From Halosolutus amylolyticus (GTDB lineage: Archaea; Halobacteriota; Halobacteria; Halobacteriales; Natrialbaceae), in NCBI RefSeq assembly GCF_023566055.1, contig NZ_JALIQP010000002.1, forward strand, positions 1,054,001-1,118,000: 64,000 nt of DNA. The letters are read 5' to 3'. The translations under genes were made by a program, and so were the position numbers. Shown here one piece after another: positions 9,160 through 17,751 of the stretch. The notes beneath the pieces are model-generated. The model had not been told where the DNA came from. It made no database searches and was given only the letters and a program-made list of their open reading frames with translations. Numbering within the stretch: position 1 is the first letter of the stretch; each line of letters opens with the position of its first letter.

Positions 9160-9609
9160 TCACACCTCCTCGATTTCGGTCACCGTCGCCGCGATCCCGT
9201 GCTCGGTAACGAGTTTGACCCGCGCGGGTTCGTCCGCGACGCTCTCGACCTCGATCGTCAGCCGTTCGCCGGGTTGCCACAGGTCGCGGTCCGCGGTCCC
9301 GTCGATCGTGGCGGTCCAGTCGTCGGTCGATCGGTAGACGCCGTCGATCAACAGGTCCGTCTCCGAGACCGACAGCGTCGTCGAACCGGTGTTTGTCACG
9401 TTCACGGTCAGTTCGTCCGCGGTTCCGTCGTAGGTCACGTTGCCGGCGTCGATCGCGGTGTTCCTGATCTCGAGCGCGCGATCGTCCCGGTCGTCGATCG
9501 ACGCCGATCGCTCCTCGTGTGCCGTCTGGACCGCCGGGTAGGCGATCCCGACGGCGACGAGCATGCCGACGAAGACGATCGCGACCGCGCCGCTCGTGCT
9601 GAATCCCAC
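9160..9609 (-). CDS. arlF: Archaellum stator protein ArlF (FlaF)
   Basis: The 149-aa protein has an N-terminal archaellin-like hydrophobic helix (AVAIVFVGMLVAVGIAYPAV) after a short MGFSTSG leader. A beta-sandwich domain follows, with LTVNVTNTGSTTLSVSETDL near residues 67-86. In the archaellum, ArlF projects outside and binds S-layer protein. Its position between arlCE and arlG and its size are typical. It starts 12 nt after the arlCE stop. Confidence 0.93.
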   Translation of the reverse strand: MGFSTSGAVAIVFVGMLVAVGIAYPAVQTAHEERSASIDDRDDRALEIRNTAIDAGNVTYDGTADELTVNVTNTGSTTLSVSETDLLIDGVYRSTDDWTATIDGTADRDLWQPGERLTIEVESVADEPARVKLVTEHGIAATVTEIEEV

Positions 9610-9621
9610 GATCGATCACCG

Positions 9622-10719
9622 TCAGGGGTCGACTTCCTGTCTGGTCTCGTGGATCTCGTTCAGTTTCATGATGTACGTGTAACTGTCGGCGTGATCTTCG
9701 GCGGTCAGCTCGTCGGGTACCTGTCCCGGATCGACGTGGATATCCAGGTCCGGACCGCTGAGCACGGCCTCGAGCTGTGCTCTGACCTCCTCGTCGATCC
9801 AGCCGATCTCGGCGTAGTACGAGATCGCACGCAACGTGGCCGCGGGCCCGGCCGTCCGGACCAGGTCGGTGAGCCACTCGAAGACGATGATGTCGGTCGC
9901 GTACGTGTCCGCGAGCGTCGTGAGCGTCACGTCGCCGTCGTCGCTGGCTCCGTCGCTCTCGCCAGCCCCGTCGTCGACCGGCTCCTCGGCGTCGACGTCA
10001 GCCTCGGGACCGGGATCATCGACGCTCTCGGTCGCCTGAACCTCGACGCGGGTGTCGTCGTCCGCCTCGTCTTCGAACGCGATCGGTTCCCCGCCGTCCT
10101 GGCGGGCCGCCTGCGCTTCGGCCGCGTCTTCGATCACGCCCTTCAGGTCGTCGAACGAGACCGTCTCGTCACGTCCCGTGTCCGGCCCGTCGGATTCGAG
10201 GCCGAAGCCGGTCTCGGCGGGTTCGGTCCGGTCCTCGCCGAAGACGCCGAACCCGCCCTCCGCTTCGCCCTCGCCGGTGAATGGGTTGACGTCGTCGGTC
10301 AGCTGGTCGTAGACGCCCAGCAACTGCCGCACCGTGTCGTTCATCTCCTCGACCTGGCTCGAGACCTGCTCCTGGGAGTCCCGGAGCGCACCGAGTTCCG
10401 ACTGCTTGTCCTCGAGTTCCTCCTCGAGCTCGTCGATCCGGTACTGGAGGTCTTCGCCGTCGTCGGTCCCCGATCCCCTGCCGAACAGGCCGCCGGAGCC
10501 GCCGTCGGACTCGGTCGACTCGTCCGGTTGTGCCTCCTCGTCGCCGCTTTCTGCGGCCGCCTCGGCCGCGGACACGTCCTGGGTCTGGGCGTCGGCCGTG
10601 GGCTCGGCCCCATCGTCGGCCTCCTCCCGGCGCTGTTCGCGCCGTCGGCCGCGGCGGCCGCCGCTGTTCCCGAGGAAGTCTTCGAGGAGTTCGCGGAGGT
10701 TGTCGAGTCCGAGATCCAT
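9622..10719 (-). CDS. arlCE: Archaellum collar fusion protein ArlCE (FlaC-FlaE type)
   Basis: This 365-aa acidic cytoplasmic protein is the euryarchaeal collar component coupling the motor to chemotaxis signals. Residues 20-100 are charged and disordered. Residues ~100-150 form a coiled coil ([20 protein letters not shown]), the ArlC part. Residues ~265-360 form the ArlE domain, including [20 protein letters not shown] and a final [17 protein letters not shown]. Haloarchaea commonly fuse C and E. It is the first gene of the minus-strand operon; a TATA-like element lies ~125 nt upstream and leaves room for a small leader ORF (10726-10812). Confidence 0.93.
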   Translation of the reverse strand: MDLGLDNLRELLEDFLGNSGGRRGRRREQRREEADDGAEPTADAQTQDVSAAEAAAESGDEEAQPDESTESDGGSGGLFGRGSGTDDGEDLQYRIDELEEELEDKQSELGALRDSQEQVSSQVEEMNDTVRQLLGVYDQLTDDVNPFTGEGEAEGGFGVFGEDRTEPAETGFGLESDGPDTGRDETVSFDDLKGVIEDAAEAQAARQDGGEPIAFEDEADDDTRVEVQATESVDDPGPEADVDAEEPVDDGAGESDGASDDGDVTLTTLADTYATDIIVFEWLTDLVRTAGPAATLRAISYYAEIGWIDEEVRAQLEAVLSGPDLDIHVDPGQVPDELTAEDHADSYTYIMKLNEIHETRQEVDP

Positions 10720-10725
10720 ATGCGC

Positions 10726-10812
10726 CTACGCAGGTACCTCCGCCTGGCACGTCAGTTCGCGTACGCCGATCGCCGCGGGCGGCGTCTCCCCGGACACACG
10801 TCGCACACTCAT
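10726..10812 (-). CDS. Possible 28-aa leader ORF upstream of arlCE
   Basis: An ATG at 10810-10812 opens a 28-codon frame ([20 protein letters not shown]...) that ends 7 nt before the arlCE start. It lies about 30 nt after a TATA-like tetranucleotide run (cctttagga on the minus strand, 10842-10850), where a leaderless start would be expected. No homologue is recognised. It may be a real leader peptide or simply untranslated mRNA; codon use gives no strong support. Confidence 0.25.
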   Translation of the reverse strand: MSVRRVSGETPPAAIGVRELTCQAEVPA

Positions 10813-11170
10813 TGCGAATCTACTCCCCAGTAATCACACCACTCCTAAAGGTCTACTTGCCAGTTCGTCCCGCGTTTCGAGTCGTGAGTCGAGTCTCGAT
10901 ACGCCGGGTGAACTGATACGGACGTTGATAGTCCGACTAGGGAATATGTCGACCGGGGTGCATCCCCAGATCTGTGATGCCAACGCACTCGCCTCACTCC
11001 GGCCCTCGACGGGACGCTGCGATCGTCCCGTCGCCACGCCCACCGCGGGAGCGACGGGCCCAGCCCGTCGACCCGGAGTGTGCCGTCCATGTGGGCGGCA
11101 GTCGCTGTGGTCGGGGACCGATCCTCGATCGCGATCGAGCTGGCGGGGAGGGCACGCAGGGTGTACGCAT
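10813..11170. promoter_or_regulatory. Divergent control region between the archaellum motor operon and the archaellin genes
   Basis: This gap separates the minus-strand arlCE operon from the plus-strand archaellin genes. On the minus strand, cctttaggag (10841-10850) is a plausible TATA box for arlCE. For arlA1 no clear TATA box is visible within 40 nt of the ATG; the most AT-rich patch, gttgatagtccgactagggaatatg (about 10923-10947), lies ~230 nt upstream, so the archaellin mRNA may have a long leader. No credible gene was found in the gap. Confidence 0.45.
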
Positions 11171-11794
11171 ATGATAGGGATACATACACGAGACGACGGC
11201 GATGCCGATCGCGGTCAGGTCGGGATCGGGACACTCATCGTGTTCATCGCGATGGTGCTGGTGGCTGCTATTGCAGCCGGGGTCCTGATCAATACGGCTG
11301 GCTCGTTGCAGAGTCAGGCCTCCGATACAGGTACAGAGACGCAACAGGCGGTGGCGAACCAGATCGAAGTGGTTCATGCTTACGGTGTGACGAACTACGA
11401 AGCGGGCACAACCGATGCAAGCCAGGTTGACGAAATCAATCTCGTCGTTAAGAAGTCCGCTGGCTCTGACGTCATCGACATGACGTCGTTGACTGTCCAG
11501 TACACGAGCGAAGGGACATCCGATACGCTCGAGTATGTCGATTCCAGTACCGGTGCTGGTGCAGACCAATTCGAAACCACCGGACTAGCAGAGACACCAG
11601 ATGCTGGTGAATCCCTCACCGATACTAGCGACCGGATCGAATTGAATATCGTACTCGCAAACACCGGTGATACTGCGCTCCAGCCCGGTGACAGCGCGAC
11701 GGTCGAACTCGTTGACCAGTCCGGTGCCAAGTTCAGCTACGGCGTGACTGTCCCAGCCACATTCAGCGACGACTCCGCAGTGGTGGAGGTCTAA
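11171..11794 (+). CDS. arlA1: Archaellin ArlA1 (flagellin)
   Basis: The 207-aa preprotein forms the archaellum filament. The class III signal peptide ends [13 protein letters not shown], with the predicted prepilin-peptidase cleavage after Gly15. The mature N-terminal hydrophobic helix is [20 protein letters not shown], followed by the conserved segment [20 protein letters not shown]. The C-terminal beta domain ends [11 protein letters not shown]. Its leader ([15 protein letters not shown]) differs from the identical leaders of the next two genes. The stop TAA is 2 nt before arlA2. Confidence 0.96.
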   Translation: MIGIHTRDDGDADRGQVGIGTLIVFIAMVLVAAIAAGVLINTAGSLQSQASDTGTETQQAVANQIEVVHAYGVTNYEAGTTDASQVDEINLVVKKSAGSDVIDMTSLTVQYTSEGTSDTLEYVDSSTGAGADQFETTGLAETPDAGESLTDTSDRIELNIVLANTGDTALQPGDSATVELVDQSGAKFSYGVTVPATFSDDSAVVEV

Positions 11795-11796
11795 CA

Positions 11797-12426
11797 ATGT
11801 TCGAACACATTCACTCCGCTGAGGATCGTGGTCAAGTTGGGATCGGGACGCTCATCGTCTTCATTGCGATGGTCCTAGTTGCGGCGATTGCGGCTGGGGT
11901 CCTGATCAACACGGCCGGTTCACTCCAGAGTCAAGCCTCTGATACCGGAACAGAAACCCAGCAAGCAGTAGCCAACCAGATTGAAGTTGTCCACGCCTAT
12001 GGAGACATTGCCGAAACAGAAACTGCCGATTCATATAATGTAGTCAGTCAGATCAATCTCGTTGTTAAGAAATCTGCTGGCTCGGACGTTATCGACATGA
12101 CGTCGCTAACGGTTCAGTATACTAGCAAGTCGGTCTCTGAAACGGTCGAATACGATGGCGGTGCAGGCGACGGAAGTGGATTTGCTACAGAGGGATTAGC
12201 AGATACCAATGTTGACGGAACGTCACTGACCGACACAAGTGACCGGATCGAGCTAAGTGTCGATCTCACTAGTAGTGGACCGATCACCGATACCGCTGGT
12301 CAGGCCGAGCTCGAACCGGGCAATAGTGCGACAGTTAAACTCATTGACCAGTCTGGTGCGAAGTTCAGCTACGGTGTGACCGTCCCATCGACATTCAGTG
12401 ACAGTGCAAATGTCGTGGAGGTCTAA
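11797..12426 (+). CDS. arlA2: Archaellin ArlA2 (flagellin)
   Basis: The second tandem archaellin, 209 aa, begins [20 protein letters not shown] with predicted cleavage after Gly12. The first ~70 residues and the last ~25 (including [20 protein letters not shown]) are nearly identical to its neighbours; the central surface domain differs. Codon use in the middle (for example gattcatataatgtagt) is clearly more AT-rich than the rest of the window. It is separated from arlA1 and arlA3 by 2 nt on each side, so all three are presumably co-transcribed. Confidence 0.96.
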   Translation: MFEHIHSAEDRGQVGIGTLIVFIAMVLVAAIAAGVLINTAGSLQSQASDTGTETQQAVANQIEVVHAYGDIAETETADSYNVVSQINLVVKKSAGSDVIDMTSLTVQYTSKSVSETVEYDGGAGDGSGFATEGLADTNVDGTSLTDTSDRIELSVDLTSSGPITDTAGQAELEPGNSATVKLIDQSGAKFSYGVTVPSTFSDSANVVEV

Positions 12427-12428
12427 CA

Positions 12429-13091
12429 ATGTTCGAACACATTCACTCCGCTGAGGATCGCGGTCAAGTCGGGATTGGGACGCTCATCGTGTTCATCGCG
12501 ATGGTGCTGGTTGCGGCGATTGCGGCCGGCGTTCTGATCAACACGGCCGGTTCGCTGCAGAGCCAAGCATCAGACACGGGTACCGAAACACAGCAAGCAG
12601 TAGCGAATCAAATCGAGGTCGTACACGCTGTTGCAGAAACCCAATCAGATGGAGATGAAGCACCTGGTACTTCTGGGACGACGAACACGACCTCGTATGA
12701 CACTTCCGAGTTCGACGAACTTCAGTTGGTCGTTAAAAAGTCAGCCGGATCTGAAGTAATAGACATGACATCGCTGACTGTCCAATATACGACTGAGAGC
12801 GGTTCAACGACGCTTGCACATGATTCCGTGTATGTAGATGATGAAGTTGAAACCGAACCTCACTTCACTACGACTGCAGCAACCACGGACTCAGATCCAA
12901 ACTCTCTGACAGATACCAGTGATCGAATTAACCTCATTATTCCACTGCTTGATGGAGACGGACAACCGGCCGACCTCAATCCAGGCGACAGTGCAACGGT
13001 GGAACTCATTGATCAGTCCGGTGCGAAGTTCAGCTATGGAGTGACGATGCCCGAGACGACGGCCGACGGTCAGACCGTCGTCGAAGTCTAA
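12429..13091 (+). CDS. arlA3: Archaellin ArlA3 (flagellin)
   Basis: The third tandem archaellin, 220 aa, has the same leader as ArlA2 ([12 protein letters not shown]) and the same mature N-terminal helix. It has a longer central variable domain, with an insert rich in Thr/Ser/Asp ([20 protein letters not shown]) that offers N-glycosylation sequons (NTT). The C-terminal module [20 protein letters not shown] is shared. The nearly identical 5' parts of the three genes suggest recent duplication or gene conversion. Confidence 0.96.
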   Translation: MFEHIHSAEDRGQVGIGTLIVFIAMVLVAAIAAGVLINTAGSLQSQASDTGTETQQAVANQIEVVHAVAETQSDGDEAPGTSGTTNTTSYDTSEFDELQLVVKKSAGSEVIDMTSLTVQYTTESGSTTLAHDSVYVDDEVETEPHFTTTAATTDSDPNSLTDTSDRINLIIPLLDGDGQPADLNPGDSATVELIDQSGAKFSYGVTMPETTADGQTVVEV

Positions 13092-13113
13092 CCACCACCC
13101 ACCATCACGTGAC

Positions 13114-13569
13114 ATGACTCCCCAACGATCGACGCACGACAACGACGGCGTTCTCACCCCCGACGAACTGCAGTTAGACGACGATCGGGTCGCCGAACTC
13201 AGTGAGAACCGCTATCTCGTCCGATCGGACGGGCCGACCGCCGCGGACGAGGGCTCGGCGGCGGGGACCGCCGAACCCGCGGACGCGATCGACGCGGGCG
13301 GCCTCACACAGCCCGGGTCGGCGTCCGCGCACGCACAGGAGGCACCGCACGCACGCGATGTGCAGGGCCTCGCCGCGGCGACCGAGCCCCACGGGGTCGA
13401 CATCACGCTGAAGACCGACGGGGAGGTCGCACACCACCGCGCGACGTCGAACGACGTCCGCGAGGTGTTCGTCGACCTCCTAACGTGGTACGCCGGCCAG
13501 TTAGACGACGACATGTCGCCCGGCGACGCGTTGCGGGTGATGCTGGCCGCGTCCGACATCGAGGTCTGA
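13114..13569 (+). CDS. Archaellum-cluster hypothetical protein (DUF7500-like)
   Basis: This 151-aa acidic protein begins MTPQRSTHDNDGVLTPDELQ, 22 nt after arlA3 on the same strand. Residues 1-35 and 95-151 look structured (VDITLKTDGEVAHHRATSND, then VFVDLLTWYAGQLDDDMSPG); the middle is Ala/Gly/Pro-rich linker. I recall similar proteins at the end of haloarchaeal archaellin operons, annotated only as flagella cluster proteins or DUF7500. No motif reveals its job. Co-transcription with archaellins suggests a role in motility. Confidence 0.7.
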   Translation: MTPQRSTHDNDGVLTPDELQLDDDRVAELSENRYLVRSDGPTAADEGSAAGTAEPADAIDAGGLTQPGSASAHAQEAPHARDVQGLAAATEPHGVDITLKTDGEVAHHRATSNDVREVFVDLLTWYAGQLDDDMSPGDALRVMLAASDIEV

Positions 13570-13755
13570 CGGGGCAGTCGTATCGCGACCCACGCCGGCG
13601 GTGGCGTGGCGAACAGGGAATGCGGCGTGATCGAAATTTTTGGACGAGTCCACGATCGGCGGAGTAGCGACGCGATCGAGTCCGGGACCGCGATCGAGCC
13701 GTCCCGACCGACCGATGACGCGCCCTTTTTCCCCATCGAGCGAGGATCACGACGC

Positions 13756-14184
13756 ATGACCGACTCACGGACGGCCTTCCTCGCAGGGGAGCGCCCGGAC
13801 GACGTGGCGTTGTTTCTCGCCGACTCGTTCGTCGACGACGATCGACTCACGGAGTTCGGCGATCGGGTCGACGGCGGCGTCCTGATCGTCGTCGACGGCG
13901 ATCGGGGCCGGAGCGCCTTCCAGGCCGCGACGGGCACCGGCGCGATGGAGTTCGCGAAGACCGCGATGCAGGAGGAGAGTCCGATCGACGACGAGCTGAC
14001 GGACGGGACCTGCCCCGACGCGGACGAGGAGGGGCCCCACCAGCCGCAGTTCATCTTCGCGTTCGCCGAGGAGCAAAACGAGGACGTCGGCGGCATCTAC
14101 GCCGACGGCGACGTCATCCACGCCTACGCGCGGTGTGCGTGCGGGACGGCGTACTCCGATCGGTGGAACGCGACGGACGCCTGA
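13756..14184 (+). CDS. Haloarchaeal conserved protein (DUF5807-like)
   Basis: The 142-aa protein starts MTDSRTAFLAGERPDDVALF at ATG 13756, about 30 nt after a TATA-like cgcccttttt run near 13721. The pattern FLAGERPDDVALFLADS, DGDRGRSAFQAATGTGAMEF and FAFAEEQNEDVGGIYADGDV near the C-terminus matches my memory of family DUF5807. A C-terminal CACGTAYSDRW and an internal Cys could bind a metal. Function is unknown. The stop codon TGA is the first triplet of a degenerate copy of the dispersed repeat (14182-14266). Confidence 0.75.
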   Translation: MTDSRTAFLAGERPDDVALFLADSFVDDDRLTEFGDRVDGGVLIVVDGDRGRSAFQAATGTGAMEFAKTAMQEESPIDDELTDGTCPDADEEGPHQPQFIFAFAEEQNEDVGGIYADGDVIHAYARCACGTAYSDRWNATDA

Positions 14185-14266
14185 GACGGATCCCTGTACC
14201 GAGTTCCCGGCGCACCCGCAAACGGGTCGCGGATGCGCCGGAACTGACGGGCAGGAGCCCGTCCGA
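14182..14266. repeat. Dispersed stop-anchored inverted-repeat element, degenerate copy A
   Basis: An 85-bp element begins with the TGA stop of the preceding gene. Its stop-side end (tgagacggatccctgta) resembles the TGATACGGATTGCTGTA end of the other copies. The internal stem is ccggcgca...tgcgccgg, extended by ccgc/gcgg around one mismatch. The distal end (tgacgggcaggagcccgtcc) matches the distal end of copy B at about 14 of 19 positions. It is the most diverged of the four copies. Confidence 0.7.
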
Positions 14267-14352
14267 ATCCGGCCCGCGTTCGTCGCGGTCACGACCGCCC
14301 GCTGCAGGGCGAGGGACCACCCTTTTGCGATCGGACGGGGTACTGTCGGGGT

Positions 14353-15048
14353 ATGAGCTCCTTCGAAACCCCGCACGAGACCGGACGCGGGTTCGGCCTC
14401 TCGAGCCGAGACGTACGGGTAATCGGCGGCGCGAGCATCCTGATGGCGATCAACGTCGCCCTCATGTACGTGATCGTCACGACGCCGCTCCAGCAGGTCA
14501 ACGCCTACCTGTTCTCGATCCCGATCGTGGGCGTGCTGGTCTACGGTGCGGCGATCATGGCCGGCGAATTCGTCGCCGAACGCGGCGTCACGAACGGTGA
14601 CATGGGAATTGCGTTCGTCGGGATGGTCATCCTGCAACTCGCCTTCGGGATCTTCGGGGCCGGCGTGTTGCGCTTCGCGCCGCGAGAGGCTCACCTGACG
14701 ATCTTGGGCGTGACGGCGATCGTCACCGCCCTGCTGACCGCCGTCATCGCCGGCTACGTCTACGCCCGATCGAAGACGTTCGAAAGCTGGGGCCGCTACG
14801 CGAATTTCTCGTTCATCGGTGGCATCGTCGCGGTCCTCGTCGGGACGTTCGTCCAGCCGGTCCTGCTGGTCGGCTTCGTCCTGATCTTCCTCGGATTCCT
14901 GCTCCGACTGGGCTACGAGATCTGGCAGGTCCGGGATCGGCGCGACGCCTCGATCGGCCTCCAGACGATCGGCGTCTACATCGCCGTGGCCGGGGTGTTC
15001 GTCCACGTCCTGCAGCTCGTGCTTCGGTACATGGCCTCGCGGCAGTAA
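14353..15048 (+). CDS. Multi-pass integral membrane protein, function unknown
   Basis: The 231-aa protein has a short cytoplasmic N-terminus (MSSFETPHETGRGFGLSSRD) and about seven hydrophobic segments with short loops, at roughly residues 25-45, 52-72, 83-108, 114-138, 150-170, 172-192 and 205-225. It carries few charged residues within the membrane part. The small size and packing recall Bax-inhibitor-like or DUF308-like membrane proteins, but I see no diagnostic motif. A TATA-like cccttttgcg lies ~30 nt upstream. It is convergent with the DHH phosphoesterase gene. Confidence 0.65.
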   Translation: MSSFETPHETGRGFGLSSRDVRVIGGASILMAINVALMYVIVTTPLQQVNAYLFSIPIVGVLVYGAAIMAGEFVAERGVTNGDMGIAFVGMVILQLAFGIFGAGVLRFAPREAHLTILGVTAIVTALLTAVIAGYVYARSKTFESWGRYANFSFIGGIVAVLVGTFVQPVLLVGFVLIFLGFLLRLGYEIWQVRDRRDASIGLQTIGVYIAVAGVFVHVLQLVLRYMASRQ

Positions 15049-15060
15049 GGAATCGGCTAC

Positions 15061-16326
15061 CTACTCCTCGGCGGCCGTCGAATCGTCCGATTCCTCGTCG
15101 ACGACCGCCCGGAATGCGTCGAGGATGACCTGTTTTGCGACCGACCCGCGGGTCGTCCAGTGGTTCGCGTAGTCGAGCATGTCGTCGTAGATGTCGGGCT
15201 TGCAGCCCGCGGCCTTCGGGTGGCCGCCGCCGTTTACTTTCCCCGCGACCTCGTGACACCGATCGAATTCGTCGGTGCCCCGGATCGACGCGGAGCCGGC
15301 GGGTTTGACGATTACGGAGGCGTCGGCACCCTCCTCGCGCATCGCCTCGGCGACCTCGTTCTGCGAACAGCGGCCGTAGGTGACGCCGACCGTGTAGCCG
15401 CCGATTTCGCGGAACTCGGCGCGGCCGACGGCCCGATCGATGAGCGCCTGTTTCTCGACGCGACGCTCCTCGATGAACTCCTGGGCCCATTCGGGCAGGT
15501 CGACGCCGTACTCGCGGACGACCTCGACGTACTCGGCGGGATCGGTCCAGTAGGCGTAATCCGCGAGGTCGTCGCTCCGGGGGTCCTCCCGGAGCCAGAG
15601 GTCGTGATCACGCGTCACGGCGGCCAGTTCCTCGTACACCGGGGAGAAGTCGTAGTCGAGCGATCGGTAGACCACGTCTGCGCTGCACTCCTCGTCCGAG
15701 TCGCCGACGACGAGGTCGACGCCGGCCTCGCGGACCGATTCGGCGACCGCGTCGTCCCACTGGTGGTGGTCGTACCACGCGACCCCGGAGGCGGTCTCGA
15801 CGGCCGCCTCGAGTTCCTCCGCGACGTACTCGTACCGGTCCGGTGCGAGATCACAGACGTAGATATCGATTCCCTCGTCGCCGAACTCGGCGACGCGAGC
15901 CAGCGCGTCCTCGACGTCGTGGGGACTCGCCGGAACGAGCGCGACCTCGTGGGGGGTCGGCTCGGGGGCCTCGAGCGGATCGTCGGCGTCGGCGGCGAGG
16001 ATCGCGGGTTCCTCGGCGTCGTCGATCGCGTCGGCCGCGTCGGCCGTGCTCGTCGACTCCGCGCTGGCGTCGTCGCCGGCCGCCTCGTCGTCCGGTTCCG
16101 GGACGTTCGTGACGTCGTCGTAGGCCTCCCGGAGCAGGGCGACACAGGCCAGTCCGTCGGCGTCGGGGTCGGCGATGACGGCGACCTCGGCCCCCTCGAG
16201 TGCGGCTTCGGTCTGCTCGTCTTCGATGTCCTCCTCGAGCGCGTCCGGCAGGAAGAAGCCGGTGCCCGGCAGCACGGACTTGCGGGCGATCGGCAAGTCG
16301 CCGCTGTCGATGAGTTCCTCGTCCAT
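15061..16326 (-). CDS. DHH/RecJ-like phosphoesterase
   Basis: The 421-aa protein belongs to the DHH phosphoesterase superfamily (RecJ nucleases, Cdc45-like proteins and oligoribonucleases; Mn2+-dependent). Motifs visible are IADPDADG (residues 51-58), CDLAPD near 159, WYDHHQW at 184-190, and the DHHA1 substrate-binding loop NGGGHPKAAG near 365. A ~48-residue acidic insert (residues ~78-125) separates the first two motifs. Haloarchaea carry several RecJ paralogues; which one this is cannot be told. It could act in DNA repair or in RNA/nucleotide turnover. Confidence 0.85.
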   Translation of the reverse strand: MDEELIDSGDLPIARKSVLPGTGFFLPDALEEDIEDEQTEAALEGAEVAVIADPDADGLACVALLREAYDDVTNVPEPDDEAAGDDASAESTSTADAADAIDDAEEPAILAADADDPLEAPEPTPHEVALVPASPHDVEDALARVAEFGDEGIDIYVCDLAPDRYEYVAEELEAAVETASGVAWYDHHQWDDAVAESVREAGVDLVVGDSDEECSADVVYRSLDYDFSPVYEELAAVTRDHDLWLREDPRSDDLADYAYWTDPAEYVEVVREYGVDLPEWAQEFIEERRVEKQALIDRAVGRAEFREIGGYTVGVTYGRCSQNEVAEAMREEGADASVIVKPAGSASIRGTDEFDRCHEVAGKVNGGGHPKAAGCKPDIYDDMLDYANHWTTRGSVAKQVILDAFRAVVDEESDDSTAAEE

Positions 16327-16489
16327 GGAACGTCCTGTGGTCCGGGCGGGGAAGTAACCGCCGGTCTTCGCCGTCGGGCCGTCCGCGACCGTCGGCGCCG
16401 TCCTGTAGTAGCCACCGAAACGATTTACACACTGATCGCTACGCTATCGTGCGACCAGGTGTGCAATGACTTTCAGGAGCTACGATAGT

Positions 16490-16954
16490 TCAGGCGTCGG
16501 CGGCCGCCCCGTCGGCAGCGTCCTCGTCCGCGGGTTCGAGTTGCCGGACCGTCAGGACGGGGACTGGCGAGGTCCGGACGATCCGTTCGGCGACGCTCCC
16601 GAGCAGGAGGCGGTTCTCACCGTGGCGACCGCGGGTTCCGGTCACGATCAGGTCGGCGTCGATCTCCCGCGCGTACTCACAGATCTCGGCCGCGGGTCGG
16701 CCCTCCCGGACGGCGGTCGTCACCTCCCGATCGGCTCGCTCCTCGACCGTCGCGAGCGCGGCGTCGGCGGTGGTCTCGAGCGCGGTCCGCAGTTCCTCGC
16801 GCAGTTGCTGGGGCGAGGCGTCGACCTCGCTCGCGTCGACGACCGAGAGGGCGTGGACCTCGGCCTCGAAGCGGCCCGCGAGATCGAACGCGACGTCGAC
16901 GGCCCGTTTTACGCTCTCGGAGCCGTCCGTTGCGACGACGACCGTATCGAACAT
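16490..16954 (-). CDS. Universal stress protein (ATP-binding type)
   Basis: The 154-aa UspA-fold protein starts MFDTVVVATDGSESVKRAVD at ATG 16952-16954; upstream in-frame sequence reads through the divergent promoter region and is rejected. The C-terminus has the nucleotide-binding signature GTRGRHGENRLLLGS (GxxGx9GS/T), then VAERIVRTSPVPVLTV. An acidic tail (DEDAADGAAADA) follows. It is divergent from a second usp gene at 17154, and a third lies at 18315. Confidence 0.92.
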   Translation of the reverse strand: MFDTVVVATDGSESVKRAVDVAFDLAGRFEAEVHALSVVDASEVDASPQQLREELRTALETTADAALATVEERADREVTTAVREGRPAAEICEYAREIDADLIVTGTRGRHGENRLLLGSVAERIVRTSPVPVLTVRQLEPADEDAADGAAADA

Positions 16955-17153
16955 GGGCGGGAATTGCGCCCGTGACCGCTTAAACACCCCTGATCGATCC
17001 CGATCGGCGAACGTACCGCCGTCGCCACACGGGGATCGGTGGCATCGACCCGGCGCGAGCCGCGATCGATTCGCGAGATCGGCGGGACCCGATCGCCGGA
17101 CGAACCGGGAACGGTGGGGAGCCTTTTTGAGAGCGGAACACGCACAGGCGCGT

Positions 17154-17612
17154 ATGGACGCCAGCGAGCCGTTCACCGTCGACACCGTTCTCGCACCGGT
17201 CGACGGGAGCGACGAGTCAGCTACCGCCGTCGAGTACGCCGTCGCCGTCGCCGATCGCTACGACGCCACCGTCCACGTGCTGTACGTGCTCGGTCGCGGC
17301 GTCGTCCAGGGGATGGACGCCGGGACGGTCGACGAGACGGACGTAGCCGATACCACCCAGGACTTCTTCGACGAGATCAGTGCCGTCGCGGACGATCGCG
17401 GCGTCCCGCTGTCGACCGCCGTCGACGACGGCTTCTCCCAGACGCGAAAGACGCGCCACCCCGGCAACGTCGTCCTGGACACCGCCGACGCGATCGACGC
17501 CGACTTCATCGTCCTCCCGCGCGAACCGGTAACCGGGACCTCCGCGGAGGTCCTCGAGAAGGCCGCCGAGTACGTCCTCTCGTACGCGAGCCAGCCAGTA
17601 CTCTCCGTTTGA
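17154..17612 (+). CDS. Universal stress protein family, degenerate ATP motif
   Basis: This 152-aa Usp-fold protein starts MDASEPFTVDTVLAPVDGSD. The Usp N-terminal strand and helix (VDGSDESATAVEYAVAVADR) are clear. The expected GxxGx9GS loop is replaced by LPREPVTGTSAEVLEKAAEY, so it probably does not bind ATP in the canonical way. The start is supported by a TATA-like gcctttttga (17121-17130) about 25-33 nt upstream, consistent with a leaderless transcript. Confidence 0.85.
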   Translation: MDASEPFTVDTVLAPVDGSDESATAVEYAVAVADRYDATVHVLYVLGRGVVQGMDAGTVDETDVADTTQDFFDEISAVADDRGVPLSTAVDDGFSQTRKTRHPGNVVLDTADAIDADFIVLPREPVTGTSAEVLEKAAEYVLSYASQPVLSV

Positions 17613-17751
17613 GTCTGTTCGTCGTCGCGTTCTCTCCGCTTTCGCCGGCCGCGTAACGTAACTCGAAATCGGTGTGGATCCCTCGAAAGCCCCTGAGGAG
17701 AGACCAGCGATTTCGAACCGCGTGCGAGTCGATTCCCCGGATGAGAACGGT

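Noticed and set aside
10914-10940. TGATACGGA sequence upstream of arlA1, like the start of the dispersed element
   Set aside because: Only nine bases match; the stem and distal end are absent, so it is probably chance.
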